Source of the DNA: Bacillota bacterium
Lineage (GTDB): Bacteria; Bacillota; Sulfobacillia; JAIMAT01
DNA length: 64,000 bases
Direction: 5' to 3'
Assembly: GCA_029960955.1 (NCBI GenBank)
Contig: JASBVS010000037.1
Span: 124,001 to 188,000, forward strand
Position 1 is the first letter of the stretch. The number at the start of each line of letters is the position of its first letter. The position numbers were made by a program, and so were the translations under genes. Below are positions 10,436-18,773 of the stretch, piece after piece. The notes beneath the pieces are model-generated. The model was not told where the DNA came from. It saw only the letters and a list, made by a program, of their open reading frames with translations, and did no database searches.

Positions 10436-11992
10436 GTGCGACACCTGAGGCCGCTGGGCGAGCTGGCGCGCGCCGTCGCCGCCGAGGTGCGAGGTGACCC
10501 GCTGACCCCCGTGCGGGGTATCAGCTACGACTCGCGCGCCGTCCAACCCGGGGCGCTCTTCGCCTGCCTGCGCGGGCTCCGGGCGGACGGCCACGACTTC
10601 GCCCAGGAGGCGGTCCGCCGCGGCGCGGCCGCGCTGCTGGTGGAGCGGCCCCTGCCGCTCCCGGTGCCGCAGCTCGTGGTGCCCGACGCCCGCCTGGCGC
10701 TGGGCCGGGTGGCCGCCGCCTACTGGGACCACCCGGGCCGTCGCCTGCGCGTGGCCGCCGTCACCGGCACCAACGGCAAGACCACCATCGCCCACCTCTT
10801 CGCGGCCTGCGCCCGCGCCGCGGGCGAGCCGGCGGCCGTGGTCGGCACGCTGGGCGCCTGGATCGGCGGCCGGCGGGCGCGGGAGCCCGGCCTCACCACG
10901 CCGGAGAGCGCCGATCTCCAGGAGCTGCTGGCGGCCGCGGTGGCGGCGGGCGACCGCTGGGTCAGCCTCGAGGCTTCCTCGCACGGTCTGGCGCTCGGGC
11001 GGCTGGAAGGGACGCCGGTGGACGTCGCCATCCTCTCGCAGATCCGGCGCGACCACTTCGACTTCCACGGCGACTTCGAGAGCTACCGCCGGGCCAAGCT
11101 CCGCCTCTTCACCGAGGCCGGCCGGGCGCAGGGGGCGCCCTCCCTGGGGGCGGTGCTCAACGCGGAGGACCCGAGCACGCCCTGGATCGCCGCCCGGGTG
11201 CGGGCGCCGGTCCTCCTCTACGGGTTCGGGGCGCCGGCCCACCTCCGGGTCGAAGAGGTGCGGCGGGCGCCTTCGGGACGGACGCGGCTCACGCTCCGCT
11301 GGCGGCTTCCCGGGGAGGCGAAGGGCGGCCGTCTCGACGGCTCGCCCGGGGGTCGCCTCGAGGTGGAGATGGGCCTCCCGGGAGCGTTCAACGTGTCCAA
11401 CGCGCTGGCCGCGGCCGGCGCCGCCCTCCTGGCCGGCTTCGCGCCGGAGGCGATCGCGCGGGCGCTGGCCGAGGCACGCCCGCCCGAGGGGCGGGTGGAG
11501 AGCGTGGAGATGGGCCAGCCCTTCCAAGTGCTCGTCGACTTCGCGCACAACCCCGCGGCGCTGGAGGCTGTGCTCGAACTGGAGCCGGTCGACGGCGGGC
11601 GGCGCATCGTCGTCTTCGGTGCCGAGGGCGGCAAGGACCCGGGCAAGCGGCCTCTGATGGGGCGGGCGGTCGCGGAGCGGGCGGACTACGCGATCATCAC
11701 CTCGGACAATCCCCACCACGAGGATCCGGAAGCCATCGCTCGCGAGGTGGAGCGGGGCTTCCTCAGCGTGCCGGACCCTCCGCCCTGCGAGGTTGTCCTC
11801 GACCGGCGCGAGGCCATCCGGCGCGCCCTGGAGGTGGCCCAGCCGGGCGACCTGGTCCTGATCGCGGGCAAGGGGCACGAGCGGACGCTGGTCGGCGCCG
11901 ACGGGGCCCGCCCCTTCCGCGACGTGCAGGTGGTCCGGGAGCTTCTCGTGGCGCTTGGCCTCGCCGGCCGCCATCGCCTGCTGCGGCTCTAG
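10436..11992 (+). CDS. murE: UDP-MurNAc-tripeptide synthetase (MurE-type Mur ligase)
   Basis: This enzyme adds the third amino acid to UDP-MurNAc-L-Ala-D-Glu in peptidoglycan synthesis. The 518-residue product has the MurE N-domain (ISYDSRAVQPGALFACLRG), the ATP loop GTNGKTT, TTPESADL, and the C-terminal DFAHNP and GKGHE motifs. The substrate motif reads SDNPHHEDPEAI, where meso-diaminopimelate enzymes have DNPR. The Arg is replaced by His, so the amino acid used is uncertain. The GTG at 10436 follows GGAG by 6 bases. It stands alone, away from a division/cell-wall cluster, and could be a second paralogue. Confidence 0.88.
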   Translation: MRHLRPLGELARAVAAEVRGDPLTPVRGISYDSRAVQPGALFACLRGLRADGHDFAQEAVRRGAAALLVERPLPLPVPQLVVPDARLALGRVAAAYWDHPGRRLRVAAVTGTNGKTTIAHLFAACARAAGEPAAVVGTLGAWIGGRRAREPGLTTPESADLQELLAAAVAAGDRWVSLEASSHGLALGRLEGTPVDVAILSQIRRDHFDFHGDFESYRRAKLRLFTEAGRAQGAPSLGAVLNAEDPSTPWIAARVRAPVLLYGFGAPAHLRVEEVRRAPSGRTRLTLRWRLPGEAKGGRLDGSPGGRLEVEMGLPGAFNVSNALAAAGAALLAGFAPEAIARALAEARPPEGRVESVEMGQPFQVLVDFAHNPAALEAVLELEPVDGGRRIVVFGAEGGKDPGKRPLMGRAVAERADYAIITSDNPHHEDPEAIAREVERGFLSVPDPPPCEVVLDRREAIRRALEVAQPGDLVLIAGKGHERTLVGADGARPFRDVQVVRELLVALGLAGRHRLLRL

Positions 11993-12050
11993 CCGGAGGA
12001 AGCCCCCGCGCGCGGGCTCGTGCGGCAGAGCTTGTGCGCAATTTCACTAC

Positions 12051-12079
12051 TTGTCGCTTACGTAAGCGAGTAATATGAT
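12051..12079 (+). promoter_or_regulatory. Promoter of the double-cupredoxin gene with a palindromic operator
   Basis: A -35 TTGTCG (12051-12056) and a -10 TATGAT (12074-12079) are separated by exactly 17 bases. A perfect 16-base palindrome, TCGCTTACGTAAGCGA (12054-12069), fills the spacer and overlaps the -35 element, so a bound repressor would block polymerase. The cognate regulator is not known. The nearest candidate is the convergent HxlR-family gene on the other side of the cupredoxin gene. Confidence 0.75.
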
Positions 12080-12129
12080 TCCCCTGCAGGTCGCTCGCAG
12101 TATCGTCGCCGCCTACCGACGTTCGGGTA

Positions 12130-12149
12130 GCTGATTCCGAAGAATCAGC
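12130..12149 (+). promoter_or_regulatory. Leader hairpin upstream of the cupredoxin ribosome binding site
   Basis: A perfect 8-base-pair stem (GCTGATTC / GAATCAGC) with a CGAA loop lies in the 5' untranslated leader. It ends 3 bases before the AAAGGAG site. It may stabilise the transcript or shape ribosome access. No U-run follows, so it is not a terminator. Confidence 0.5.
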
Positions 12150-12164
12150 GAAAGGAGATGAGAC

Positions 12165-13061
12165 TTGCTGATGGCTCCGTCGAGGGGCTCGCAGGCCCGG
12201 CCGAGCGTGGCGCAGCGGCTGGGCGCCTCCCTTTCGCCCGGCCTCTGGAGGCCGGGGCTCACCCTGAGCCGGCGCGAGTTCTTGGCCACCGTCGGGTTGG
12301 CCGTGCCGGCCCTGACCTTGCTGGCCGCCTGCGGCAGCGTCCCCGCCAACCCCGGCCAGACGGCCAAGACGACGACGCCGGCAGGCAACACCGGCGCCGG
12401 CGCGGCGCCGAAGACGATCTCCGTGACCGTGCCCGGCGAGGATTATTTCGATCCGTTCATCGTGACCGCCAACGCGGGCGACACGGTCCAGTGGACGAAC
12501 AAGGATTCGGACGCGCACGCGGTCGTCTCCGTCCCCGACGCCCCCGCCAGCATCATGCTGACGCTGCCGGCCAACCAGTCCGCTTCCTTCAAGTTCGACA
12601 AGGCGGGCGTCTACAACTACTACTGCAACGTGCACGCCGATTACGACACGTCCATGAAGCGGGTGAAGGCGCACACGGACTCCAGCGTCTTCCCCGTCGC
12701 CATGGAGGGCTTCGTGGTCGTGCAGGGGCCCGAACTCAGCCAGGCCGCCCAGCAGAGCGCGACGGTGGAGATCCCGGGCAAGGATCTCTTCGAGCCGTAC
12801 GTCGTCGTCCTCAAGCAGGGCGGCCAGGTGACCTGGCACAACGGCGACAGCGACGCCCACGCCGTGGTGGCGGCCGACAACTCGTTCATGCTGCCGGTCC
12901 AGGCCGGCCAGTCGGTCTCGCACGCCTTCGCGAGCGCGGGCACCTACTACTACTACTGCAACGTCCACGCCGACCTCGACTCGACGACCCACGAGGTGAA
13001 GGCGCACAAGGACGCCAGCGCCTATCCCGTCGCCATGGCCGGCCTGATCGTCGTCGTCTGA
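12165..13061 (+). CDS. Exported lipoprotein with two tandem plastocyanin-like cupredoxin domains
   Basis: The 298-residue product starts with a Tat-type signal (SRREFLATVG) that also holds a lipobox (LLAAC), so it is probably a Tat-exported lipoprotein. Two homologous cupredoxin domains follow (about residues 82-185 and 195-298). Each has a first copper His in DSDAHAVV, a Cys-His pair in YYCNVHAD and a late Met in PVAM. It probably carries electrons or binds copper outside the membrane. TTG at 12165 is 7 bases after GGAG; an ATG two codons later has poorer spacing. A palindromic operator in the promoter suggests tight control. No oxidase or nitrite reductase gene is adjacent. Confidence 0.85.
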   Translation: MLMAPSRGSQARPSVAQRLGASLSPGLWRPGLTLSRREFLATVGLAVPALTLLAACGSVPANPGQTAKTTTPAGNTGAGAAPKTISVTVPGEDYFDPFIVTANAGDTVQWTNKDSDAHAVVSVPDAPASIMLTLPANQSASFKFDKAGVYNYYCNVHADYDTSMKRVKAHTDSSVFPVAMEGFVVVQGPELSQAAQQSATVEIPGKDLFEPYVVVLKQGGQVTWHNGDSDAHAVVAADNSFMLPVQAGQSVSHAFASAGTYYYYCNVHADLDSTTHEVKAHKDASAYPVAMAGLIVVV

Positions 13062-13073
13062 GACGGGCGGGAG

Positions 13074-13103
13074 GGAAGCCCCGCTGGGTGAGGCGGGGCT
13101 TCC
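13074..13103. terminator. Bidirectional terminator between cupredoxin and HxlR genes
   Basis: A perfect 11-base-pair stem (13074-13084 with 13093-13103) with an 8-base loop lies between the two convergent stop codons, 12 bases after the cupredoxin stop. Confidence 0.75.
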
Positions 13104-13137
13104 GGCTGCCTGGAGGCCCGGCTGCCGCCGGAAGCTC

Positions 13138-13470
13138 TCAAAGCCAGTCGTGCGCCCACTGGTGCAACGCGTCCACCGCCCCCACCAGCTGGCGGCCCCG
13201 GTCGGTGAGGGCGTAGGCGACCTGGACCGGGCGGGCGGAGGCGTCGACGCGCCGCACCACCAGCCCTTCCTCCTCCAGTTCCTTCAGGCGCTGGGAGAGC
13301 AGGCGGTCGCTGAGGCCCGGCACGCCACGCCGTATCTCGCGGAAGCGGTGTGGGCCGGCGAGCAGGCGGGCGATGATCTCGGCGGTCCAGCGGCGGCCCA
13401 GAAGCACTGCAGCGCGGCGGAAGCGGGGGCAGATCCGGCCCTCCTCCGCCGTCCCCTGGCAACGGTCCAC
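13138..13470 (-). CDS. HxlR-family winged-helix transcriptional regulator
   Basis: This 110-residue DNA-binding protein has the HxlR/MarR-like pattern CPRFRRAAVLLGRRWTAEIIARLLAGPHRFREIRR. It continues with GLSDRLLSQRLKELEEEGLVVRRV, and both cysteines near the N-terminus (DRCQG, ICPRF) resemble redox-sensing members of the family. The GTG at 13470 follows AAGGAGG. It converges on the cupredoxin gene and may sense copper, quinone or oxidative stress. Its target is not shown by the sequence. Confidence 0.85.
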   Translation of the reverse strand: MDRCQGTAEEGRICPRFRRAAVLLGRRWTAEIIARLLAGPHRFREIRRGVPGLSDRLLSQRLKELEEEGLVVRRVDASARPVQVAYALTDRGRQLVGAVDALHQWAHDWL

Positions 13471-13757
13471 ACCGATCCTCCTTCCTGTCGAGCCTCGGAC
13501 CCGTTCCGCGGCCGGTCGCGCGGAGACCCGGTTGGAGCTCCTGCTTCATCGGGGAGTCTGCTGCGATTCTCTGACACCCGTGCTAACGAAAGCTGAGATC
13601 CGACTAAGAAGTTCGCCGGGGAGTCCGCCATTTGGGGCTCGTGCCGCCGGTGCGGAGAGGAGGCGGACCGACCGCGAGCGGCCGTCCGGGGGCTGGAGCG
13701 CAGGAGGTGGCCGTTCCGGCCGCCCTCAGGGGGCGGTCGTCCGGCCACCGGGCACGC

Positions 13758-15560
13758 TCATCTCCGGCGGGCCGCGGCCGAGCCGCCGGCCGGTGCGGGC
13801 GGCGCCCCGCCCGGCGGGCCGCCGCGCCGGGGGAGGCGCCTCCCTTCCGGTCCCCTCCCGGCCTCGCTCCCCGGCCCGATCCGCTCCGCCTCGGCGGTGA
13901 GCAACGCGTCCAGCGCCGCGGCGACCAGCCGCTCGTCGCCCGCGGCGCCCGCGGAGGAAGCGGCGGCCGTCCGCAGCTCGAGAAGCCACTCCGGGTGCGT
14001 GGCGCCGACCGACCGTTCCAGCTCGCTGCGCAGCTCCCGCTTCGCCCGTTCGAGTGCCTCCCCGCCCGCCAGCGGCAGGAGCAGGAGGAAGAGCGCGCCG
14101 TCCCAGCGACCGGCGAAACCGCGGTAGCGGGCGGCCAGCCGGCGAAGGACGGCGCCGACCAGCACCAGCAGCTCGTCGCGGGCCTCCCAGCCGTAGACCA
14201 GGGTGAAGTCGTCGAGGCCCGCCAGCTGGATGGCCAGCACGCCGAGCGCCTCGGCGCCGCCCGCGTCGCGCCCGAGAGCGGCGCGCCCCGCCTCCAGCTG
14301 CGCCCGCAGCCGCGCCATCCGCAGCTCCAGTCCCAGCCGGTTCTCCAGTCCCGTCAACGGGTCGGCGCGCGAGCCGCGGCGCGCCTCCAGCTCCAGCCGT
14401 TCCACACGCTGCCGGGCCCAGCGGATGGCGGCCCGTTCGATCCGGTCGCCCAGGCGCGCGGGAAGGCCGGCCCGCTCCGCGGCGCGTGCCAGGCGGACCG
14501 ACCACTCGGCCAGGTCGGCGGCTCCCAGCCGGTCCAGGCTGGCCGGCGGCTCCTGCACGGCCGGCTCGCCGCCCGCCGCCCCCGGCGCCCGGCGCCCGCC
14601 CGCCAGCGCCAGTCGCACGCTCTCCTGGACCGCTTCCTCCAGGCGGCGACCGGTCAGCTCGGCGTCGCCTTCGCCCAGCTGCCAGAGGAAGGGCGAGCCC
14701 GGCGGCAGGCGGCGGCGCAGCGCCTCTCCCAGGCGCGCCTGCAGCGCGTCCAGATCCTCCGGCTCCGCCTCGTCCGGGGACTCGCGCCCCTCGGCGCCGG
14801 GAACCGGCGGCCAGAGTTCGGAGAGGTCGATCAGGTCGACCGCCTCGTCCAGGGGAAGCGGCCGGGCGAGGAGGAAGCCCTGGCCCATGTCCACGCCCAG
14901 CTGCTGGACGACGAGGAGCTCCGCCGGCCGTTCGATCCCCTCCGCCACCAGCGCGGTGCCCGTCTCCCGCCCGTAGGCGACCAGGCTGGCCACCAGGCTG
15001 CGCCGCGCCCAGTCCTGGTCGAGGTCGCGTACCATCACGAGGTCGAGCTTGAGCACGTCGGGGCGGACGTCGATGAGGCGGCTGAGGTTGGTCCCCTGCA
15101 CCCCCAGGTCGTCGAGGGCGACGCGGACGCCGGGCGCCTCCGAGCGGAGCGCGCGCACCGCCTCGGCCAGTCCTCCGGCCGCCGACCGCTCGGTGATCTC
15201 CAGCACCAGGCGAAGACCGCGGCAGCGTTTCAGGGCGCCGACCACGGCCTCGCGCGAGCGGCGGCGGATGAGCGTGCGCGGCTCCACGTTGATCGTCAGG
15301 AAGCCGCACCGGCCGCGCAGCCTCTCCGCCGCCTCGCGGACCGCCCTCTCCACGATGAGGCGGTCCAGCTCCTCGGCCAGTCCGCGCAGGCGCGCCTCCC
15401 GGAAGAGCGCCAGCGGACTCTCGAGCTCGCTGCCGGCGGGCCCGCGGACCAGCGTCTCCAGGCCGACCACCCGCTTGTCCGTCAGGCGGACGATCGGCTG
15501 GTAGAGGAGGCGAAGACGGCCGGGATCGTCGAGCAGTCGGTCGAAGAGGTCGCTGGCCAC
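13758..15560 (-). CDS. Cyclic-di-GMP phosphodiesterase-type protein, EAL domain first, degenerate GGDEF domain last
   Basis: The 600-residue product has no signal or membrane segment. Residues about 5-250 form an EAL domain that keeps the catalytic set: ETL for EAL, INVEP, EITER, DDLG, K in VLKLD, EGIE and GQGFLLARP. A middle helical region follows. Residues about 385-540 form a GGDEF domain that still has DPLTGLENR, but its signature loop reads RWDGALF instead of GGDEF, so it should not make c-di-GMP. The C-terminus is Pro/Gly/Arg-rich. The EAL-before-GGDEF order is the reverse of the common one. The GTG at 15560 has only a weak ribosome site. Confidence 0.85.
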   Translation of the reverse strand: MASDLFDRLLDDPGRLRLLYQPIVRLTDKRVVGLETLVRGPAGSELESPLALFREARLRGLAEELDRLIVERAVREAAERLRGRCGFLTINVEPRTLIRRRSREAVVGALKRCRGLRLVLEITERSAAGGLAEAVRALRSEAPGVRVALDDLGVQGTNLSRLIDVRPDVLKLDLVMVRDLDQDWARRSLVASLVAYGRETGTALVAEGIERPAELLVVQQLGVDMGQGFLLARPLPLDEAVDLIDLSELWPPVPGAEGRESPDEAEPEDLDALQARLGEALRRRLPPGSPFLWQLGEGDAELTGRRLEEAVQESVRLALAGGRRAPGAAGGEPAVQEPPASLDRLGAADLAEWSVRLARAAERAGLPARLGDRIERAAIRWARQRVERLELEARRGSRADPLTGLENRLGLELRMARLRAQLEAGRAALGRDAGGAEALGVLAIQLAGLDDFTLVYGWEARDELLVLVGAVLRRLAARYRGFAGRWDGALFLLLLPLAGGEALERAKRELRSELERSVGATHPEWLLELRTAAASSAGAAGDERLVAAALDALLTAEAERIGPGSEAGRGPEGRRLPRRGGPPGGAPPAPAGGSAAARRR

Positions 15561-15656
15561 GTCGGCACCCCCGCATTGCTTCGGGCGGTTGCGCCGCGGT
15601 TTTAGCGCCTCGCCGGCCGCCTCCCGGCCGCGGGCCGGCGCCGCGCCTCGTCCGCG

Positions 15657-15920
15657 TCAGCGCGACCGGGCCGGGAGGAGCCGCTCGAGCCGGGGCACGT
15701 CGAAACCGAAGACGGCCTCCTCGCCCACCAGCAGGACGGGCGCCGTCACGTAGCCCAGCCGCTGGCGGAGCTCCCCGCCCCAGGCCGGGCGCGCCCGGAG
15801 GTCGCGCTCCTCGTAGGGCACCCGCCTCAGCTGCAGGTACTCGCGCAGCTGCGTGGCCGCGAGGCAGGGGCCGAGGGTGTAGAGCACCGCCGCCGCGGGC
15901 GTACCGGAGGGGGTGGACAT
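15657..15920 (-). CDS. Glutaredoxin-like small thioredoxin-fold protein
   Basis: The 87-residue product matches a glutaredoxin fold: VLYTLGPCLAATQLREYL, then RRVPYEERDL and the cis-Pro segment VTAPVLLVGEEAVFGFD. The active site is CLAA, with one Cys only, so a dithiol mechanism is unlikely. It is the last gene of the arsR-tenA chain, 36 bases after tenA. Its partner and role are unknown. Confidence 0.75.
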   Translation of the reverse strand: MSTPSGTPAAAVLYTLGPCLAATQLREYLQLRRVPYEERDLRARPAWGGELRQRLGYVTAPVLLVGEEAVFGFDVPRLERLLPARSR

Positions 15921-15956
15921 GGGGCTTCTCGCGCTCCCTTCGCCGTCACCGCGTCG

Positions 15957-16658
15957 TCAGACCGGCCAGCCTTCCAGCCGCCAGGCCATCTCCCAGAACA
16001 TCCACTCCAGTCGGCTGGTGGTGACGAAATGCTCCTGCAGAGCCGCCCGGGCCGGCGGTTCGAGCCCGGAGGCGACGGCCTCGGTCAGCTCCAGGACGGA
16101 CCGCACCGTACGGCCGTACTCCTCCCCGCCGTAGGTCTCGATCCAGCGCCGGTAGAAGGGGTCGGGCGAGCCGAGGCGCAGGAGCTCCTCGCCCGTCCGC
16201 TGGTAGATCCAGAAGCAGGGCAGCAGCGCGCCGAGCAGCTCGTGGAAGGGCCGCTCGTAGGCGACCGAGAGCAGGTAGCGGGTGTAGAAGAGGTTGGTCG
16301 GCGCCATCGCCGTCGCTTCCACTTCCTCCGGAGAGAGGCCGAACTCGCGGAAGTAGAAGTCGTGGAGCCGGCGCTCGACCTCGACGACGCCGGCGGCGCT
16401 GCGCGCGAAGAGCGCCATCGCCCCGGCCTCCGGCGCCTTCGCCGCCGCCAGGCTGAGCGTCCTGGCGTAGTCGCGCAGGTAGAGCGCGTCCTGCACCACG
16501 AAGAAGAGGAAGCGCCGGCGTTCCAGCGTGCCGTCGGTCAGCCCCGCCAGGAAGGGGTGCCGCCGGATCGCCTGCCAGACGGGGTCGATCGACTCCCAGA
16601 GGGCGTCCGCGTGGGGAAGGCCCGTCCTCCCTCCGCCCTCGGGCTCACTCCGCGCCAC
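15957..16658 (-). CDS. tenA: TenA-family protein (aminopyrimidine aminohydrolase / thiaminase II type)
   Basis: TenA salvages the thiamin pyrimidine by hydrolysing aminopyrimidines. The 233-residue product has the family landmarks FVVQDALYLRDYAR (catalytic Asp), LLPCFWIYQRTG (nucleophile Cys), YRRWIETYGG and LEWMFWEMAWRLEGWP (catalytic Glu). All the key residues known from the Bacillus enzyme are therefore kept. The GTG at 16658 follows GAGGAGG, and the first 14 bases overlap the end of the arsR-like gene. No TPP riboswitch is visible upstream and no other thi gene is in the window. Confidence 0.92.
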   Translation of the reverse strand: MARSEPEGGGRTGLPHADALWESIDPVWQAIRRHPFLAGLTDGTLERRRFLFFVVQDALYLRDYARTLSLAAAKAPEAGAMALFARSAAGVVEVERRLHDFYFREFGLSPEEVEATAMAPTNLFYTRYLLSVAYERPFHELLGALLPCFWIYQRTGEELLRLGSPDPFYRRWIETYGGEEYGRTVRSVLELTEAVASGLEPPARAALQEHFVTTSRLEWMFWEMAWRLEGWPV

Positions 16659-16974
16659 GGGTATCCTCCTCCTGCCCGGCCGGGCCGAGGAGCGCCGGGG
16701 CGTAGCGCTCCAGCCTCTCGCGGCGCAGGCGGTAGTACCGGTAGCGCCCCTCCCGGCGGACGTCGATCAGGCCGGCCTCCGCCAGGATCCGCGTGTGGTG
16801 CGAGAGCGTCGCCCGCGCGAAGCCGAGCGTCCCTGCGATGGCCGCGCAGCCCAGCTCCTCGCTCCCGGCCAGCATGCGCAGGATGCGCAGGCGCATGGGG
16901 TCGGCCAGCGCCCGGTAGACGCGCCCCGCCTCGTCGAGGAAGGTCTCCTCCTCCTTCTCCCGGCCGATGATCAT
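16645..16974 (-). CDS. ArsR-family winged-helix regulator
   Basis: The product (109 residues) has the ArsR HTH: YRALADPMRLRILRMLAGSEELGCAAIAGTLG, then ATLSHHTRILAEAGLIDVRREGRYRYYRL. It has no obvious metal-binding cysteine pair in helix 3. The ATG at 16974 follows GGAGAGG; an in-frame GTG 15 bases upstream would place this site inside the gene. It overlaps tenA and follows polX by 19 bases, so it is probably co-transcribed with both. Confidence 0.85.
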   Translation of the reverse strand: MIIGREKEEETFLDEAGRVYRALADPMRLRILRMLAGSEELGCAAIAGTLGFARATLSHHTRILAEAGLIDVRREGRYRYYRLRRERLERYAPALLGPAGQEEDTRGAE

Positions 16975-16993
16975 CGCCTCTCCGGCCACGATT

Positions 16994-18742
16994 CTACACG
17001 CGCGCCCGGACGGCCCCGTCCGCGCCGCCGCGCCGGCGCCGGGCGGCGTGCTCCAGGACCGCCTCGAGCGGCTGTGCGTTCAGGAAGGCTTCCGGCCCGA
17101 GCCCCGCCCGCCGCGCCCAGCGGATCCCCAGCTCCAGCGCCCCCAGCCCCTCCGGCGAGTGGGCGTCGCTGGAGAGGACGAGCGTCACGCCGGCGCGGTG
17201 GGCGGCGGCCGCCTGCTCCCAGGTCAGGTCGAGCCGTTCCGGCGAGGCGTTCACCTCCAGCGCCACGCCCAGCTCCAGCGCATCCTCGATCAGCCGCTCC
17301 GCGTCCAGCGCGTAGGGCGCGCGCAGGCCGAGCCGCCGGCCGCCGGGATGGGCGACGGCGCAGGTGGCCGGCTCCTCCATGGCGCGGCGGAGGCGCCGGT
17401 TCTGCTCGGAGGCGTCGCGGGAGAAGCGGGAGTGGACGGAGGCGTTGACCCACTCCAGGCCGGCCAGCGCTTCCTGGTCGTGGTCGAGGCGGCCGTCGGC
17501 GAGGACGTCCACCTCCGAGCCGCGCAGCAGGCGAATGGCCGGGTGGCGCGCCTGGATCCGGGCGATCTCCTCCCACTGCGCCTTCAGCCGGGCGGTGTCG
17601 AGCCCGTTGGCGATGCGCAGCGAGGGCGAGTGGTCCGTGATGGCGACGTAACGGTAGCCGCGCGCCTCCGCCGCCTCCGCCATCGCCTCCAGCGAGGCGC
17701 GGCCGTCCGACCAGGCGGTGTGGACGTGGAGGTCGCCCTGCAGGTCGCCCGCCTCGATCAGGCGAGGAAGCGCGCCCCGCGCGGCGCTCTCCACCACGTC
17801 CGGGCGCTCCCGCAGCTCCGCGGGGATCCAGGGGAGGCCGAGCGCGGCGTAGGCGTCGGCCTCCTCGGGCGTGGCCAGGAGCTCCGTGCCGCGGCGCAGC
17901 CCCCCGGCGTCCAGCTCCAGGCCCCGGGCGCGCAGCCGCGGCTCCAGCGCCGCCAGGTGGGCCTCGTCGCCGGTGGCCGCGAGCAGGACCGCACCGAAGG
18001 CGGTCTCGCAGGCGGGATGGAGGCGGACCGGGATGCCCGCCGCGGCGGCCGCTTCCTCGGCGATGCGACGCGCCGGCTCGGGCACGTCCGGGCGCCCGTC
18101 CCCCGCCGCGCTCCCCGCCAGCCCCAGCACCAGGTCGAGCCGCTCCACCTGCTCGGCCGCGCGCCGGACGGCGCCGGCCACCTCGACGCGCAGGACGCCC
18201 TCGGCCTCCCCCAGCAGCGCCGCCAGGCGGCGGCCCAGCGTCCAGGCCTCGCCGAGCCAGAGGCCGCTCCCGGGCCGGGCCAGACGGAGCGCCTCGAGGA
18301 GCGCCCGCTCCTTCTGCGGCCCGAAGCCGGGCAGGGCGCGGAGGCGCCCGCCCGCCGCCGCCTCCGCCAGTGCCTCCGGCTCGTCGATCCCCGCCCGCCA
18401 GAGGGCGGCCACGCTCCTGGGCCCGAGCCCGCGCAGCTCCAGCATCCGGCGGACGCCTTCGGGCACCTGCGCCCGCAGGCGCTCCAGCAGGTCGCAGGTG
18501 CCGGTGGCCAGGATGTCGGCCGCCTTCCTGGCCAGCGCCGGGCCCACGCCCGGGATCTCGGTCGCCCGGCCGGCCCGGACCAGCTCCGGCAGCTCGGCCG
18601 CCCGGCGCTCGACGGCCGCCGCCGCGCGGCGGTAGGCCGGCGCCTTGCGCACGTCGTGGTCGAGCAGCTCCATCAGGTCGGCGATCTCGCGGAAGCGCTC
18701 CGCCACCGTGCGGCCGTCGTAGGCTCCTTCCTCCGGCGCCAT
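16994..18742 (-). CDS. polX: PolX-family protein (HhH, Pol-beta-like, PHP domains) with altered polymerase site
   Basis: Bacterial PolX does gap-filling repair and has a PHP 3'-5' exonuclease. The 582-residue product has N-terminal helix-hairpin-helix repeats (IPGVGPALARKAADIL, LRGLGPRSVAALW, LPGFGPQKERALLE). A Pol-beta-like middle and a PHP domain follow, the latter intact (DLHVHTAWSDG, ITDHSPS, GSEVDVL, NASVHS, AHPGGR, SSDAHSP). The nucleotidyltransferase motif is changed: GAVRR instead of GSxRR, and ERLDL instead of GDxDL. One of the two catalytic Asp residues is thus lost. It may act only as a nuclease. It is downstream of the EamA gene by 31 bases. Confidence 0.9.
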   Translation of the reverse strand: MAPEEGAYDGRTVAERFREIADLMELLDHDVRKAPAYRRAAAAVERRAAELPELVRAGRATEIPGVGPALARKAADILATGTCDLLERLRAQVPEGVRRMLELRGLGPRSVAALWRAGIDEPEALAEAAAGGRLRALPGFGPQKERALLEALRLARPGSGLWLGEAWTLGRRLAALLGEAEGVLRVEVAGAVRRAAEQVERLDLVLGLAGSAAGDGRPDVPEPARRIAEEAAAAAGIPVRLHPACETAFGAVLLAATGDEAHLAALEPRLRARGLELDAGGLRRGTELLATPEEADAYAALGLPWIPAELRERPDVVESAARGALPRLIEAGDLQGDLHVHTAWSDGRASLEAMAEAAEARGYRYVAITDHSPSLRIANGLDTARLKAQWEEIARIQARHPAIRLLRGSEVDVLADGRLDHDQEALAGLEWVNASVHSRFSRDASEQNRRLRRAMEEPATCAVAHPGGRRLGLRAPYALDAERLIEDALELGVALEVNASPERLDLTWEQAAAAHRAGVTLVLSSDAHSPEGLGALELGIRWARRAGLGPEAFLNAQPLEAVLEHAARRRRGGADGAVRARV

Positions 18743-18773
18743 CGCCTCCGCCCCCTCCCCTCTCCAGGCCCCA

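Noticed and set aside
16975-16993. TPP riboswitch controlling tenA
   Set aside because: tenA is inside an operon with almost no intergenic space and no CTGAGA-type core is visible.
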